A stretch of DNA of 48,163 bases from VGMD01 sp964552055 (lineage in GTDB: Bacteria > Chlamydiota > Chlamydiia > Chlamydiales > 2-12-FULL-49-11), in assembly GCA_964552055.1 (NCBI GenBank), contig CAZKFL010000013.1, forward strand, positions 1-48,163, in the 5' to 3' direction. A model generated the notes under the pieces. It had not been told where the DNA came from and did no database searches. It saw nothing but the letters and a program-made list of their open reading frames with translations. Of this stretch, positions 9,401 through 18,037 are shown piece after piece; the stretch's first letter is position 1; every line of letters starts with the position of its first letter. The translations under genes were made by a program, and so were the position numbers.

Positions 9401-10159
9401 TAAATAGACCTCAAGAGTGGCGTCCAGAACCTTAATCAATACATACTCAGGTAAGCCTCTTTCATACTCTGTAAAAGAAACACTAAATTCCTTTCCCTCA
9501 TCTTCTAGAACCATAAACCACTTAGCAAGATCAGACCAAAGAGATAGCTCAAACTCAAGAGCTTCACTGGGACGCCCCCTTCTATACTTCTCCAATTCAT
9601 CGGCAGCCAAATTCGAAAATTTAAGCGAAGTCTCCTCCGTCTCCTTTTTTCTCTCATCAATCCACTCTATCGCAAATTCTTGAGCCCCATTTGAAATCAT
9701 CTCCAAAGAAAAAACTTTTTTTCCTGAAGGAATAACAACCTCATAAGCTCCGCTTGCCCCCCTTTTAAGTTTTGGCAAATAACCATAACGCCTGCCTAAA
9801 ATCCGAAACAATTCAAACCATAAAGACGATCTAAACCTCACATGCAGAGGGAACTTATACCCCCTAAACACAGCCTCCTTACCAACCCCAACATGAGCGC
9901 ATTCTTTGCCATCACTCGTTTCACCACAACTACAAAATTGATCGCGAACATCACCTAAGTCATCCAAATGCAGGAAGATCCAATAGGAGTTCCCATCAAC
10001 AACCTCAATTTGATACGTCCCTCCGGAGAATAGCACACTTTTTACATCCATCCCTCCAACATATAGGCAAAAAGCCTCACTTGTCAAACTCTTCCGCACT
10101 ATTCGACATCTTTCACCACTCGCTTTCTCAATATATACTGATCGCTCCACAAATAACAT
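6446..10159 (-). CDS. SNF2-family DNA/RNA helicase with SWIM zinc finger
   Basis: This is a large (about 1237 aa) Swi2/Snf2 ATPase expected to translocate on double-stranded DNA and remodel nucleoprotein. An N-terminal SWIM-type zinc finger (C-x-C ... C-x-H, residues about 75-92) is followed by a long bacterial SNF2-associated region. The ATPase core has DEMGLGKT near residue 795 (motif I), DETH near 895 (motif II, with T in place of the usual A), and the C-terminal helicase lobe with the HYDRWWNPAKENQATDRVHRIGQ signature region. Chlamydiae carry one or two such proteins. The ATG at 10159 is preferred to a TTG at 10177; neither has a clear Shine-Dalgarno sequence. Confidence 0.92.
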   Translation of the reverse strand: MLFVERSVYIEKASGERCRIVRKSLTSEAFCLYVGGMDVKSVLFSGGTYQIEVVDGNSYWIFLHLDDLGDVRDQFCSCGETSDGKECAHVGVGKEAVFRGYKFPLHVRFRSSLWFELFRILGRRYGYLPKLKRGASGAYEVVIPSGKKVFSLEMISNGAQEFAIEWIDERKKETEETSLKFSNLAADELEKYRRGRPSEALEFELSLWSDLAKWFMVLEDEGKEFSVSFTEYERGLPEYVLIKVLDATLEVYLEEDDFPKIIPAIASYKTNLKVFDFKEIEVEKISYDSSHKQFKIESIPLLDIDHPDFEWDDWTFQKAVGFFPKKTNAFFKKDVIEEKLIPEFLEKHARILEKYLVGTPLSRKPRSVSYKLFFDEQGSFHIEAYLFSPGDLTSLRSHFFDPWAYVDEKGFFRITNLLFKGTEKVIPKELMGEFIERNKNWLNKYREFQIHLSSVETKFNYRIEDEVLVIEKEDVFKEGALDAIDLGSFVYIKGEGFFSRREKILQGVALEPVEIDAPSISSYIHAHKDDLDHIRNFFSPESGLEKTGLNISLVKENIVIEPVYFFKDWAKICSPKIYGDFVYLKEKGFAEVPDNLKLPSKFTEKVVISVDQIPYFIKHELKRLKSQVIHLDKRLMDPPSLRLVVKDVLRKEKGWLVYFSYSSQYGEVPIREIYDAMLSFAPFVLSDAGMISLTEKRFYWLSRLSKSSFEQGSSYLYLTTLDWIRLSLFEEVYMPDSSKPDVKEFGEILKNLIEEGPTAEMPNLGGLKSTLRPYQEVGVRWLWFLYNYGLSGFLCDEMGLGKTHQAMALLSAAMHEKKRSMRYKFLVVAPTSVIYHWQDLLAKFLPKSKVHLYHGPFRNPKALNLKNDIILTTYGILRSDKDLFLAHDFEIAIFDETHVAKNHKSQIHIALKQIKAEMKLALTGTPLENNLMELKSLFDIILPGFLPSGDDFKEEFIAPIEKNKDMDRQKALSKLIKPFILRRKKQDVLLDLPEKIEEIAYVDLSDEQSRMYQEIAQQSKSILEEEGPGFYIHVFALLNKLKQVCDHPSLITKDENYFEKHQSGKWELFVELLNEALASGQKVVVFSQYLKMLDIIECYLKKEKIGFAGIRGTTKDRKGEVKRFQEDPSCKVFVASLQAAGVGIDLTAASVVIHYDRWWNPAKENQATDRVHRIGQNRGISVFKFVAKDTIEEHIHGIIEKKKDLISSVIGFDNEQDLKRIDRKELTALLKKLYATA

Positions 10160-10197
10160 ATAATTAATTTGAAGCAATTATTGAATTAATGCATTTA

Positions 10198-10226
10198 TTG
10201 ACAACAAGCTCTTCATGCCTTATTAT
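10198..10226 (+). promoter_or_regulatory. Near-consensus sigma70-type promoter of the 1176-aa repeat protein
   Basis: A perfect -35 TTGACA (10198-10203) is separated by exactly 17 bp from TATTAT (10221-10226), which has five of six -10 consensus bases. The predicted transcript would start about 27 nt before the ATG at 10260. It is the strongest promoter match I found in the window. Confidence 0.75.
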
Positions 10227-10259
10227 TATACAGTAATTCCAAAATAATGGACTTCTAAC

Positions 10260-13200
10260 ATGCTCACTCTAATAAATAGCTATAATAACACTTATACTTT
10301 TCCCTTTAGCGCTTCACGAGCATTACTAGCTAAAAGCTTCTCGCGAAGCACTAACCTTCCCATCACAAGGCGAATTAGAACTCTAGCTCTCGCAATTTTA
10401 AGCGCAATTCCACTAATTAATGTAATACTATGGGATTATTTAAGATGCACTTATAGTTCAATGAACAATAAAATTATTTTATATACCGAAGCACTTTCAG
10501 AAAAAAGCTTAAGAATAAATTATTTAATTACCAGAGATTCTAGATTTATAGAGCTAAGCGATGATAATAAGCTTATATTACTTATAGCAGCATCTAACTA
10601 TTATGAAAATTTAAATTGCCCTCAAAACACACAAATCCAAATGCTTCTACAAAAAACAGGAATCGAAACAGTCATATACAATTTTATTAATACGTATTGT
10701 CACAAACAACGTTATCCAACGTATGCATACCGCTATCATGATTTGGACAAATCAGTCGATAACATACTTATGCTAGCAGTGTTGCAGAAGCTTAGAACAA
10801 CCGAAAATCTAGAATTAAAAAAAGCTGTAATGAGCAGCATACCTACTAGATGGATAGAAAAGATCGACAGCGAACTGTTGCCATTTCTTCCTGAAAATAA
10901 AATTATAGACCTTTCTGAAGAGCAGTTCTCACAGTTAACACCTTCACAACTTCGAACAGTTACAGAAACATGCAATAATCGCTATCAAAGATTAAGACCG
11001 AGAGAAGTTAATAACTTCCTTATTTTCATTAAAGGACATTACCCCAGTGAATTAACGCGCAACCTAGATCTTTTAAGTCCTGCGCAGATCAGATACCTTA
11101 ATGATGAGTTTATACCTCACCTACCTTTTTTGCAATTTGAGCATCTTACTCCAGCTCAATTTACACAATTAACGCCTGCGCAAATTAAAATGATTCCAGA
11201 CAGGCTAGTCCATAAATACTCTGATGCCCAAATACAATCTCTCCCAAACACTTGGTATTCAACAGGAATATGCACCAATTTATACAAAAGGTTAGGGGAC
11301 GGCGAAATCAATAGCTTCCTTATGATCCTTGAAAGAGATTATCCCGCGAATGTGACGTACCACTTAAGCATTTTAAGCCCACCGCAGGTTACAGGGCTTA
11401 GCGATACCTTTATATCAATGCTACCTGCATCGCAATTTAAGCATCTTAGTGAGCAGCAGTTCCAAAAACTAAGCCCTAGTCAGCTTCGAATGATTGCAAG
11501 CTCACAGACTAGACTATTTCAAAACTTATCCAGCTCAAAAATTAATGATTTTCTTATATTCATTAAGTCCAATTACAACAATGAATTGACACACCATCTA
11601 AGTTTTTTAGGTCCATTACAGATTCAAACCCTGGCAGATGAATTTATATCGAACCTCCCCGCACTTCAACTTCAATATCTTACTGCCGAGCAGCTTGTAA
11701 CGCTACCGCCTCATCAAATTCTACTTGCTGTAGAAAAAAACAATAGGTTATTAACATCATTTCCGACCATTGAAATTTTTCACTTGCTGAGTTTCGTTAA
11801 ACTCAATTGCGACCATAAATTACCCTTTATCCTAGGGTTATTAACCGGTACACAAATAGGACTTCTTGATGATGAATTTCTAACCTCACTTCCCTTTTCT
11901 CAATATGGGATTCTTTCTCCAGAGCAATTTACAAAATTACCATCTGACAAACTTAAAATGATTCCAGAAAGCTTAGCTCATTTAATTACTGACGATCAGA
12001 TAAATGCTTTTTCAGATATTTGGCATACGACACACATCTGCAAAAACCTATACATACGGTTAGGAAAGGCGCAAATCAATGGATTCCTTTCGTTCATAGA
12101 AAGAGATCACCCCGCTTTACTGGAGTACAAGCTAAGTATTTTAACTCCTGAGCAGGTGAAAAACCTTGATGATAAGTTTATAGATAAACTACCCCTTTCT
12201 AAATTTAAGCATCTTTCACCAGAGCAATTTACAAAGTTAACGCCTATACAAATTAGAGTGATTCCAGATCACATGGCTCCTGTATTTTCCGATGCTCAAA
12301 TACATGCCTTCCCAGATACTTGGTATGTGGTTGGGATGTGCACAAACCTATATAAGAGGTTAAATCCCACCCAAATTAATGATTTTCTAAAATTCATTAA
12401 AATAAATCATAACCATAGCCTAAGAAATAACCTAAAACTTCTAAGTCCTGCGCAAGTTAAAAGTCTAGACAATGAATTTTTACCAAACCTTTATGATTAT
12501 CAATTTGACCATCTATCTGAAGAGCAAACAGAATATTTATTAAATTCTTTAGATATAAATGTAGTAAAGAGAATCTCGGAATTTCATAGGTTCAAGCCTG
12601 ATTTAGATATTAATTCCCCTTTAGGTATGCTCATTTATATTAAGTATATAGAGAGTCATCCCGATCTAACCGATAGAAAAAACCCATTTGTAATCTATCA
12701 GAAAATTCAGAAATCCCAAGTTGAAGATACAGTTGAAATTACCTCTCCCCAACTAATTCTTGGGGAAAAAACCTATAAATTAGATCTAGTCACCATTGCA
12801 GATGCTAGAAAAAGAATTGCAAAAAAATGGACCTTTTCTGAACTAGAAGCAACTCTTGGTGCGCCTGCATTAAAAAAAGAAGAACTCGAAACTTGGTTTA
12901 GAAGCTTAGATGATAGAAAAGATCAAATCAATGAGACTCTTGCAGCTACAGGAATAAGAACTCTTGCTGAGCTCGAAGATGTCTTATGCAGACAATCATC
13001 TAACTGGCTCGTAAGCGGCTTACCTACTGATACTCTTACAGACCAGGTTCTGCAATTTAATGTTTGCATAAGAACTCTTCTTAAAAAAGCTATTGAGACG
13101 CCTCGTGATGCAGAAAGCCCACTTTCCGATGAAGAGCTTGCCCTATTAAAAACTGCCAATGTATTTATTTTTTGCCCAGGGGGACGCGTAGAACAATTAC

Positions 13201-13790
13201 GAACAACTAATACCCTCCTTAAACCATTTTTTCCACTCCAATTTCAAGATGCAGGAGTTTCTACCAGATTAAGCCTTAACGTATTGCTTGACTTATACAG
13301 AACTACTGCGCATGAATATTTGAAAGGGATTAACTACAAGAATCCTCATGAAAGCGAATACGTGCTCAATATGATCGGATTACGAATTGGTTTATTGAAT
13401 CAAACTATTGTTTACGATCAGGCAACAGACTGCCTTTCAGATGATCTAGCAACCAAATCGGTAAAAGAACTGATTGATGATGTTCTACAAAATCCAGCAT
13501 TTTTCGAAAGTTTCATTGAAAGCGTAAGAATAAAATTATGTACAATTCTTCCCGAAGGCCCCTCCCAGCAAGATATTTTTACAGGGGAAGAAACTATGGA
13601 GATTTTTGATGCAAAGTATGATTCAGGAGGATATTCATTTCAAATGGACTTTCAGGATATCCCTGAAGGCACCCCCTTTGTAACAAGAACAGGGGCCATC
13701 AGAGCGCTAGCGGCTGTCGGAATCTTAAAACAAATTGATCCTCACGAAGATACAACATATGTGTCACTACCTCCGAATATAGTTCTTTAA
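10260..13790 (+). CDS. Large lineage-specific repeat protein, function unknown
   Basis: I do not recognise a family for this 1176-residue protein. The N-terminal 70 residues contain one weak hydrophobic segment (about 42-62) after a basic stretch. Residues about 210-765 form a modular array described in the separate repeat entry. Its consensus is rich in L-x-P-x-Q-[FIV] helices, spaced 16-17 residues apart. Residues about 770-1176 are non-repetitive, predicted soluble, and carry no catalytic motif I know. No Shine-Dalgarno is obvious before the ATG, but the promoter is excellent. It sits alone between the SNF2 helicase and rnpB. The helical-repeat plan suits a protein-binding scaffold or host-directed effector; that is inference only. 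Confidence 0.8.
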   Translation: MLTLINSYNNTYTFPFSASRALLAKSFSRSTNLPITRRIRTLALAILSAIPLINVILWDYLRCTYSSMNNKIILYTEALSEKSLRINYLITRDSRFIELSDDNKLILLIAASNYYENLNCPQNTQIQMLLQKTGIETVIYNFINTYCHKQRYPTYAYRYHDLDKSVDNILMLAVLQKLRTTENLELKKAVMSSIPTRWIEKIDSELLPFLPENKIIDLSEEQFSQLTPSQLRTVTETCNNRYQRLRPREVNNFLIFIKGHYPSELTRNLDLLSPAQIRYLNDEFIPHLPFLQFEHLTPAQFTQLTPAQIKMIPDRLVHKYSDAQIQSLPNTWYSTGICTNLYKRLGDGEINSFLMILERDYPANVTYHLSILSPPQVTGLSDTFISMLPASQFKHLSEQQFQKLSPSQLRMIASSQTRLFQNLSSSKINDFLIFIKSNYNNELTHHLSFLGPLQIQTLADEFISNLPALQLQYLTAEQLVTLPPHQILLAVEKNNRLLTSFPTIEIFHLLSFVKLNCDHKLPFILGLLTGTQIGLLDDEFLTSLPFSQYGILSPEQFTKLPSDKLKMIPESLAHLITDDQINAFSDIWHTTHICKNLYIRLGKAQINGFLSFIERDHPALLEYKLSILTPEQVKNLDDKFIDKLPLSKFKHLSPEQFTKLTPIQIRVIPDHMAPVFSDAQIHAFPDTWYVVGMCTNLYKRLNPTQINDFLKFIKINHNHSLRNNLKLLSPAQVKSLDNEFLPNLYDYQFDHLSEEQTEYLLNSLDINVVKRISEFHRFKPDLDINSPLGMLIYIKYIESHPDLTDRKNPFVIYQKIQKSQVEDTVEITSPQLILGEKTYKLDLVTIADARKRIAKKWTFSELEATLGAPALKKEELETWFRSLDDRKDQINETLAATGIRTLAELEDVLCRQSSNWLVSGLPTDTLTDQVLQFNVCIRTLLKKAIETPRDAESPLSDEELALLKTANVFIFCPGGRVEQLRTTNTLLKPFFPLQFQDAGVSTRLSLNVLLDLYRTTAHEYLKGINYKNPHESEYVLNMIGLRIGLLNQTIVYDQATDCLSDDLATKSVKELIDDVLQNPAFFESFIESVRIKLCTILPEGPSQQDIFTGEETMEIFDAKYDSGGYSFQMDFQDIPEGTPFVTRTGAIRALAAVGILKQIDPHEDTTYVSLPPNIVL
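10887..12554 (+). repeat. Coding repeat array with 78- and 100-residue units
   Basis: Units begin at L-[ST]-x-x-Q-[IV] and code for residues 272-371 (100 aa), 372-449 (78), 450-527 (78), 528-627 (100) and 628-727 (100). A 62-aa partial unit precedes them (from about 210) and a partial follows (728-765). The 22-residue difference between long and short units is one insert of form D-x3-AxxxSDAQIxxFPDTWY-like. Every unit ends in I-N-x-F-L-x-F-I followed by a loop and a leucine-rich stretch. The unit boundaries were checked against the nucleotide positions (TTA/CTA codons at 11073, 11373, 11841, 12141 and 12441). Confidence 0.85.
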
Positions 13791-13799
13791 TTTTGAATT

Positions 13800-13873
13800 G
13801 ATAGGTTTAGGGGAGGAGACACTTTTTATTTGCAGAAGCGTTAGCTCTATCGAAGCAAATTTAAATGACTATA
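13800..13873. repeat. Degenerate copy of the terminal palindrome element
   Basis: Positions 13847-13873 match 40-66 at 26 of 27 bases (CTATCGAAGCAAATTTAAA then GACTATA, with one G/T change), and 13800-13809 match 16-25. The interior is replaced by unrelated sequence, so the arms no longer pair along their length. The copy lies between the stop of the repeat-protein gene and the 3' end of the RNase P RNA, both of which point at it. Confidence 0.65.
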
Positions 13874-13889
13874 TGCCATAAAGAAAAAA

Positions 13890-14238
13890 GGGAAGGCTAT
13901 TAAGCCGGATTCTGTCTTATTGCTAAGGGCAACTATTTGTCTAGGAGCTCTATTGCTAGAGCCCTCAAGCGACTTTATGAAAAACTCTAGCGGATCGCTA
14001 TCAAATTGAGCTTTTCTATCTTGCATCGGATAGGGTTTGCACTTACCTCTTTATCTCTAAAGAGTGACTCACTCCCAAAGTGAGCATTTTCAGCCTGTCT
14101 ACAGAATTGCTTCTGCAGCGGAATGTTTTCTGTTGCACTTTCCGTAGCCTTACGGCCCCCGGCCTTTCGCCGGTATCCTTATCCTGTGAAGTCCAGACTT
14201 TCCTCTGTTATTGCTAACAGCGGTTGCCTTGCCTTCCC
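13890..14238 (-). ncRNA. rnpB: RNase P RNA (bacterial type A)
   Basis: This is the catalytic RNA that removes 5' leaders from tRNA precursors. Read on the minus strand it has the universally conserved elements: GAGGAAAGTCTGGACTTC near the 5' end, an ACAGAAAAC segment, GGTAAGTGCAAACCC, and AGACAGAATCCGGCTTA near the 3' end. The ends pair as helix P1 (GGGAAGGC at 14238-14231 with GCCTTCCC at 13897-13890). A TTTTTTCTT run (13889-13881) follows immediately, so P1 plus this tract probably also ends transcription. The 5' end lies 6 nt after the stop codon of the upstream zinc-ribbon gene, suggesting shared transcription or a promoter inside that gene. Confidence 0.93.
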
Positions 14239-14244
14239 TAAAAT

Positions 14245-15087
14245 TTAGTCTGAATCGGAGTCAGAGTCGGATTCAGATTCCGGCTCAGATTCTTCTTCTA
14301 CAACCGCAGTTGCAGCAGCAGATGGAACAGCTCTTCTTCTTCTTCTTTTCGTTGCTGTAGCACCGCCTTCCGTTTCTTCTTTAACGTCACTCCAATAATG
14401 GATACGAGAACAATGCTCACAAAAAGAAAGTTTCTCCCCTTTTCTGACTAAGTTCTCATGCTGCGCTGTAAGAGCGATATGACATCCTGTACAAGTTCTG
14501 TTTTCAATCGAGACAATCACACGATCTTTTTTATTTCGAAGAAGTCTTTCATAGATAGCAAATATTTGAGGATCAGCTGACTTTACAAGCTCATCTCTCT
14601 CTTTTTTCAGAATTGCGCCTTCGCGATTGATTTCCTGAATCGTCTCTTTAATCTCTTCTTCAAGAGTTTTATTGCTTTGATCAGATTCTGCTAATGATTT
14701 TTTTGTTTTCTCATATATCTCTTCTTCATTAGCTTTTCTATCAACTAAATTTGAAAGCGTTAGTTCAAAAGAACCTTTTTCTCGCTCAAGTGTTGAAATT
14801 TCTTTAGAAAGTGCATTAAATTCTTCAATTTTCTTCACAGAAGATTGCTGAGTTTCTAGCTTTTTAACTCTTTCTTTGTGCTCTTCAATTTTACGCTCAT
14901 ATAATAGACACTCTTCATTAAACTGGACAATTTCATCCTGTTTATTATCAAGCTGTTCTAATAACTCGGTTTTAAGTTGAGCAATTTGTTTTAATTCATC
15001 TTGTCTCTGTTTCTTTAGACGCATCAGACGAATCATCTTGATGTCTAACTCTTGAATCGAGAGAATAACTTTTAAAGCTTCACGCAT
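14245..15087 (-). CDS. Coiled-coil zinc-ribbon protein, CdsZ/CT398-like
   Basis: The 280-residue protein has a long coiled coil (residues about 1-180) followed by a C4 zinc ribbon (C-x-x-C ... C-x-x-C, as CTGCH and CEHC) of the zf-RING_7 kind. This matches chlamydial CT398, which has been reported to bind sigma54 and components of the type III secretion system. Such a link here is inferred from the family. The C-terminal tail is unusual: a run of arginines (KRRRRR), an Ala-rich stretch and a final acidic Glu/Ser-Asp repeat. rnpB begins 6 nt downstream. It is divergent from glyA. Confidence 0.8.
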   Translation of the reverse strand: MREALKVILSIQELDIKMIRLMRLKKQRQDELKQIAQLKTELLEQLDNKQDEIVQFNEECLLYERKIEEHKERVKKLETQQSSVKKIEEFNALSKEISTLEREKGSFELTLSNLVDRKANEEEIYEKTKKSLAESDQSNKTLEEEIKETIQEINREGAILKKERDELVKSADPQIFAIYERLLRNKKDRVIVSIENRTCTGCHIALTAQHENLVRKGEKLSFCEHCSRIHYWSDVKEETEGGATATKRRRRRAVPSAAATAVVEEESEPESESDSDSDSD

Positions 15088-15199
15088 TATAGATCTCTTG
15101 GTTGGAAAGATACAAAAAAGTGTAACCTATATGCACAAAATCTACAAGTAAAAATCAGATTCGTCTATTCTATTTAGGTATTTTCCTATGGAGGGCCCT

Positions 15200-16660
15200 A
15201 TGAATTTTCTAAAAAAGTATTTGCAAACATGCAAAAATCCCGAAGCAAACACCGAGACAATTGCCTATTTAGCAAGCTTAGACGCCCTTTCTAAAAGACA
15301 CCCAATTGTTGCTGATGCCATTTTAGCGGAACTAAAGTTTCAAAGAAATTCTTTAAAGCTGATTGCTTCTGAAAATTACTCCTCTCTTGCCGTTCAACTT
15401 TCAATGGGAAATCTTTTAACTGATAAATACGCAGAAGGTTTTCCAGGCCACAGATTTTACGCTGGGTGCGAGCAAGTCGACACAGTAGAAACCTTTGCGG
15501 TAGAAGGCGCAAAGAAAGTTTTTGGCGCTGACCACGCCTACGTTCAGCCCCATTCTGGAGCCGACGCCAATTTAGTTGCTTTCTGGGCAACTTTAATCAA
15601 GCGCGTAGAATCCCCTGCTATTGAAAAACTTGGGAAAAAAACTGTTTATAACCTAACCCCTGAAGAATACGAAACCATTCGGCAGGAATTTTCACGGCAA
15701 AAAATTTTAGGAATGGCGCTTGATTGCGGTGGTCATCTAACCCATGGAAGCCGAGTTAATCTATCATCTAAGATGATGCAAGCGATCTCATATGGCGTAG
15801 ATCCCATAACTGGCCTTATCAACTATAAAGAGATAGAAACAATTGCCAAAAGAGAAAACCCCCTGATCCTGATAGCCGGCTATTCTGCCTATACAAGGCT
15901 TATCGACTTTGCCAAAATGCGCGAAATTGCGGATAATTGCGGCGCAACTCTTTTAGTTGATATGGCGCACTTCTCAGGGCTTGTTGCAGGGAAAGCGATG
16001 ACAGGAAACTTTGATCCAGTTCCTTTTGCTCACATCGTTACTTCAACCACACACAAAACTCTTCGCGGACCAAGAGGCGGCTTAGTATTATGTAAGGATG
16101 AATACAAACCTTTCATTGATAAAGGATGTCCCTTTGTTCTTGGCGGCCCTTTGCCTCATGTGATGGCCTCAAAAGGAATTTGCTTTGCAGAAGCGCTAGA
16201 ACCGTCTTTTAAATCTTACGCTAAACAAGTGATTCTTAATGCGAGGGCGCTTGGCGAGGCCCTAAAGGCAAAAGGGGTATCTATTGTGACAGATGGAACT
16301 GATAACCATATTATATTAGTTGATGTTCAAAAAAATTTCGGACTCAACGGACGTCAAGCAGAATCCCTACTCTCAAGCCTTGGACTCACCCTCAATCGAA
16401 ACTCCTTACCAAACGATATAAACGGCGCTTGGTACTGCAGCGGAATTAGACTTGGTACTCCTGCACTTACAACTAGGGGATTTAAAGAAGGAGAGATGAA
16501 AATAATTGCAGGCATTCTATATGATGTGTTAAAACATGCAAAAACGGGTCAAAATAGTTTGGCAGAAGTTCATCTTGATGATAAAATGAGGGAATCAGCA
16601 AGAAGCGCTATAAATGAGCTTTTAGAAAGCCACCCTCTTTACCCTGAAATTAGTCTATAA
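15200..16660 (+). CDS. glyA: Serine hydroxymethyltransferase, chlamydial long form
   Basis: This PLP enzyme interconverts serine and glycine with tetrahydrofolate. The PLP lysine lies in STTHKTLRGPRGG, and the substrate/cofactor region LIASENY is intact. At 486 residues it is about 70 longer than typical bacterial SHMT because of an insert around residues 120-190, as in Chlamydia. The chlamydial enzyme has been reported to act also as an alanine racemase, which fits the neighbouring peptidoglycan-precursor genes. I chose ATG at 15200 because TGGAGGG (15189-15195) is a strong ribosome-binding site for it; the ATG at 15188 would overlap that site. First gene of a run with clpP, dapF and ald. 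Confidence 0.95.
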   Translation: MNFLKKYLQTCKNPEANTETIAYLASLDALSKRHPIVADAILAELKFQRNSLKLIASENYSSLAVQLSMGNLLTDKYAEGFPGHRFYAGCEQVDTVETFAVEGAKKVFGADHAYVQPHSGADANLVAFWATLIKRVESPAIEKLGKKTVYNLTPEEYETIRQEFSRQKILGMALDCGGHLTHGSRVNLSSKMMQAISYGVDPITGLINYKEIETIAKRENPLILIAGYSAYTRLIDFAKMREIADNCGATLLVDMAHFSGLVAGKAMTGNFDPVPFAHIVTSTTHKTLRGPRGGLVLCKDEYKPFIDKGCPFVLGGPLPHVMASKGICFAEALEPSFKSYAKQVILNARALGEALKAKGVSIVTDGTDNHIILVDVQKNFGLNGRQAESLLSSLGLTLNRNSLPNDINGAWYCSGIRLGTPALTTRGFKEGEMKIIAGILYDVLKHAKTGQNSLAEVHLDDKMRESARSAINELLESHPLYPEISL

Positions 16661-16678
16661 AACTGGAGACGTAAAATA

Positions 16679-17278
16679 ATGAACGACACATGTGAAGATA
16701 CAAAAAAAGAAGCGCCCCTTGACGCTAAAATGAAGGAAATGTTTATTAGCAAAAGAGTTGTGTTTCTCTCATCCCAAGTAGATGACGCCTCTGTTGCTAC
16801 ATTGACCAAAGAATTAATGTATCTAGACTGGATCGATCCAAAAAAACCGATTCTTTTTGTGATCAATTCACCGGGTGGCTCAGTTCATTCAGGTCTTGGT
16901 CTTTTCGATCTCATAAAAATGATCAAAGCGCCTGTTAGCACTCTTGTAATGGGACTTGCAGCTTCTATGGGTTCAATTCTCAGCTTAGTTGCCTCAAGAG
17001 GCGGAAAAAGGTATTGCACACCTCATGGAATGATTATGATTCACCAACCTCTGATTGGGGGAACGATCTATGGCCAAGCAACTGACCTTGAGATCCAAGC
17101 AAAAGAAATCATTAAAACAAGAGAAACTCTTGTTAAATTGTATATTCAAGCTACAGGAAAAGATGCAGCAGCAATTGAAAAATCTCTTGATAGAGATTGC
17201 TGGATGTCGGCAAAAGAAGCTAAAGATTACGGCTTAATTGACGAAATTATTCATCACTTTCCAGCTGAATTTGCGTGA
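16679..17278 (+). CDS. clpP: ATP-dependent Clp protease proteolytic subunit
   Basis: This 199-residue serine peptidase forms the barrel that degrades proteins delivered by ClpX or ClpC. The catalytic serine is in AASMGS, the histidine in MIMIHQP, and the aspartate in DRDCWMSAKEAKDYGLID. Chlamydiae have two ClpP paralogs; its position between glyA and dapF corresponds to the copy called ClpP1 in Chlamydia. A GGAG site precedes the ATG. The stop overlaps the GTG start of dapF by 4 bp, so translation is likely coupled. Confidence 0.95.
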   Translation: MNDTCEDTKKEAPLDAKMKEMFISKRVVFLSSQVDDASVATLTKELMYLDWIDPKKPILFVINSPGGSVHSGLGLFDLIKMIKAPVSTLVMGLAASMGSILSLVASRGGKRYCTPHGMIMIHQPLIGGTIYGQATDLEIQAKEIIKTRETLVKLYIQATGKDAAAIEKSLDRDCWMSAKEAKDYGLIDEIIHHFPAEFA

Positions 17279-18003
17279 TTTTTTGGAAGGTTCACGGATC
17301 GGGAAATGACTTTGTCTTAATCGAAGATTACGATGAAACTTTCCCGATCAATATTCAAATCATTTCTCACATTTGCAATCGCAATTTTGGCATCGGAGCT
17401 GATGGAGTGCTTTTATTGCAAAAATCTGAAATAGCTACACTAAAAATGCGCATCTTTAACCAAGACGGAAGCGAAGCCCAGATGTGTGGAAACGGCCTTC
17501 GATGCGTTGTCAGACACCTTGGGAAAAATTGCTCCATTGAAACAAAAGGGGGAATCTCTCTTGGCGAATTCAGTGAAGGGCTAATTAAAGTCTCTCTTCC
17601 AAAAACAGAGATTATCAGGTCATTTATGTTAGATCATCATTTAGAGAGCCACCTAGTAGACACAGGCACACCCCATCTAGTTATTTTTACAGATAAAATC
17701 GATGACGAGGATCTCACAACTTTTGCCATAAACTACCGCAAAAATCACACAATCAATGTAAACCTAGCACAAATCAGAGATACGGGGATTCAAGTGCGTA
17801 CATTTGAGAAGGGAGTTGAAACAGAAACCCTTTCTTGTGGCAGTGGCGGTGCTGCTGTAGCACTTATACACGGAAATAACACGCAAATTCATTTCAAAGG
17901 AGCTAACCTAAATTATAGCTTTGATGATACAGGCAGACTCTGGATGGAAGGACCTGCCACCCAAGTGTTTCAAGGAACTATTTGTCTAAATACCCAATTA
18001 TGA
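17275..18003 (+). CDS. dapF: Diaminopimelate epimerase
   Basis: DapF converts L,L- to meso-diaminopimelate for peptidoglycan. Both active-site cysteines are present: C71 in QMCGNG and C188 in LSCGSGG, along with the N-terminal HGSGNDF. At 242 residues it is compact compared with about 270 in Escherichia coli. In Chlamydia trachomatis DapF has been shown to serve also as the glutamate racemase, compensating for loss of murI; whether this copy does so cannot be read here. It starts with GTG inside the clpP stop codon. Confidence 0.94.
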   Translation: MIFWKVHGSGNDFVLIEDYDETFPINIQIISHICNRNFGIGADGVLLLQKSEIATLKMRIFNQDGSEAQMCGNGLRCVVRHLGKNCSIETKGGISLGEFSEGLIKVSLPKTEIIRSFMLDHHLESHLVDTGTPHLVIFTDKIDDEDLTTFAINYRKNHTINVNLAQIRDTGIQVRTFEKGVETETLSCGSGGAAVALIHGNNTQIHFKGANLNYSFDDTGRLWMEGPATQVFQGTICLNTQL

Positions 18004-18037
18004 GCTATAGTTGCGCACAAAAAAGGAGTTGCATCTT

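Noticed and set aside
10887..12554. Repeat region as leucine-rich or F-box repeats
   Set aside because: The 78/100-residue periodicity, lack of the L-x-x-L-x-L pattern and absence of an F-box motif do not fit.
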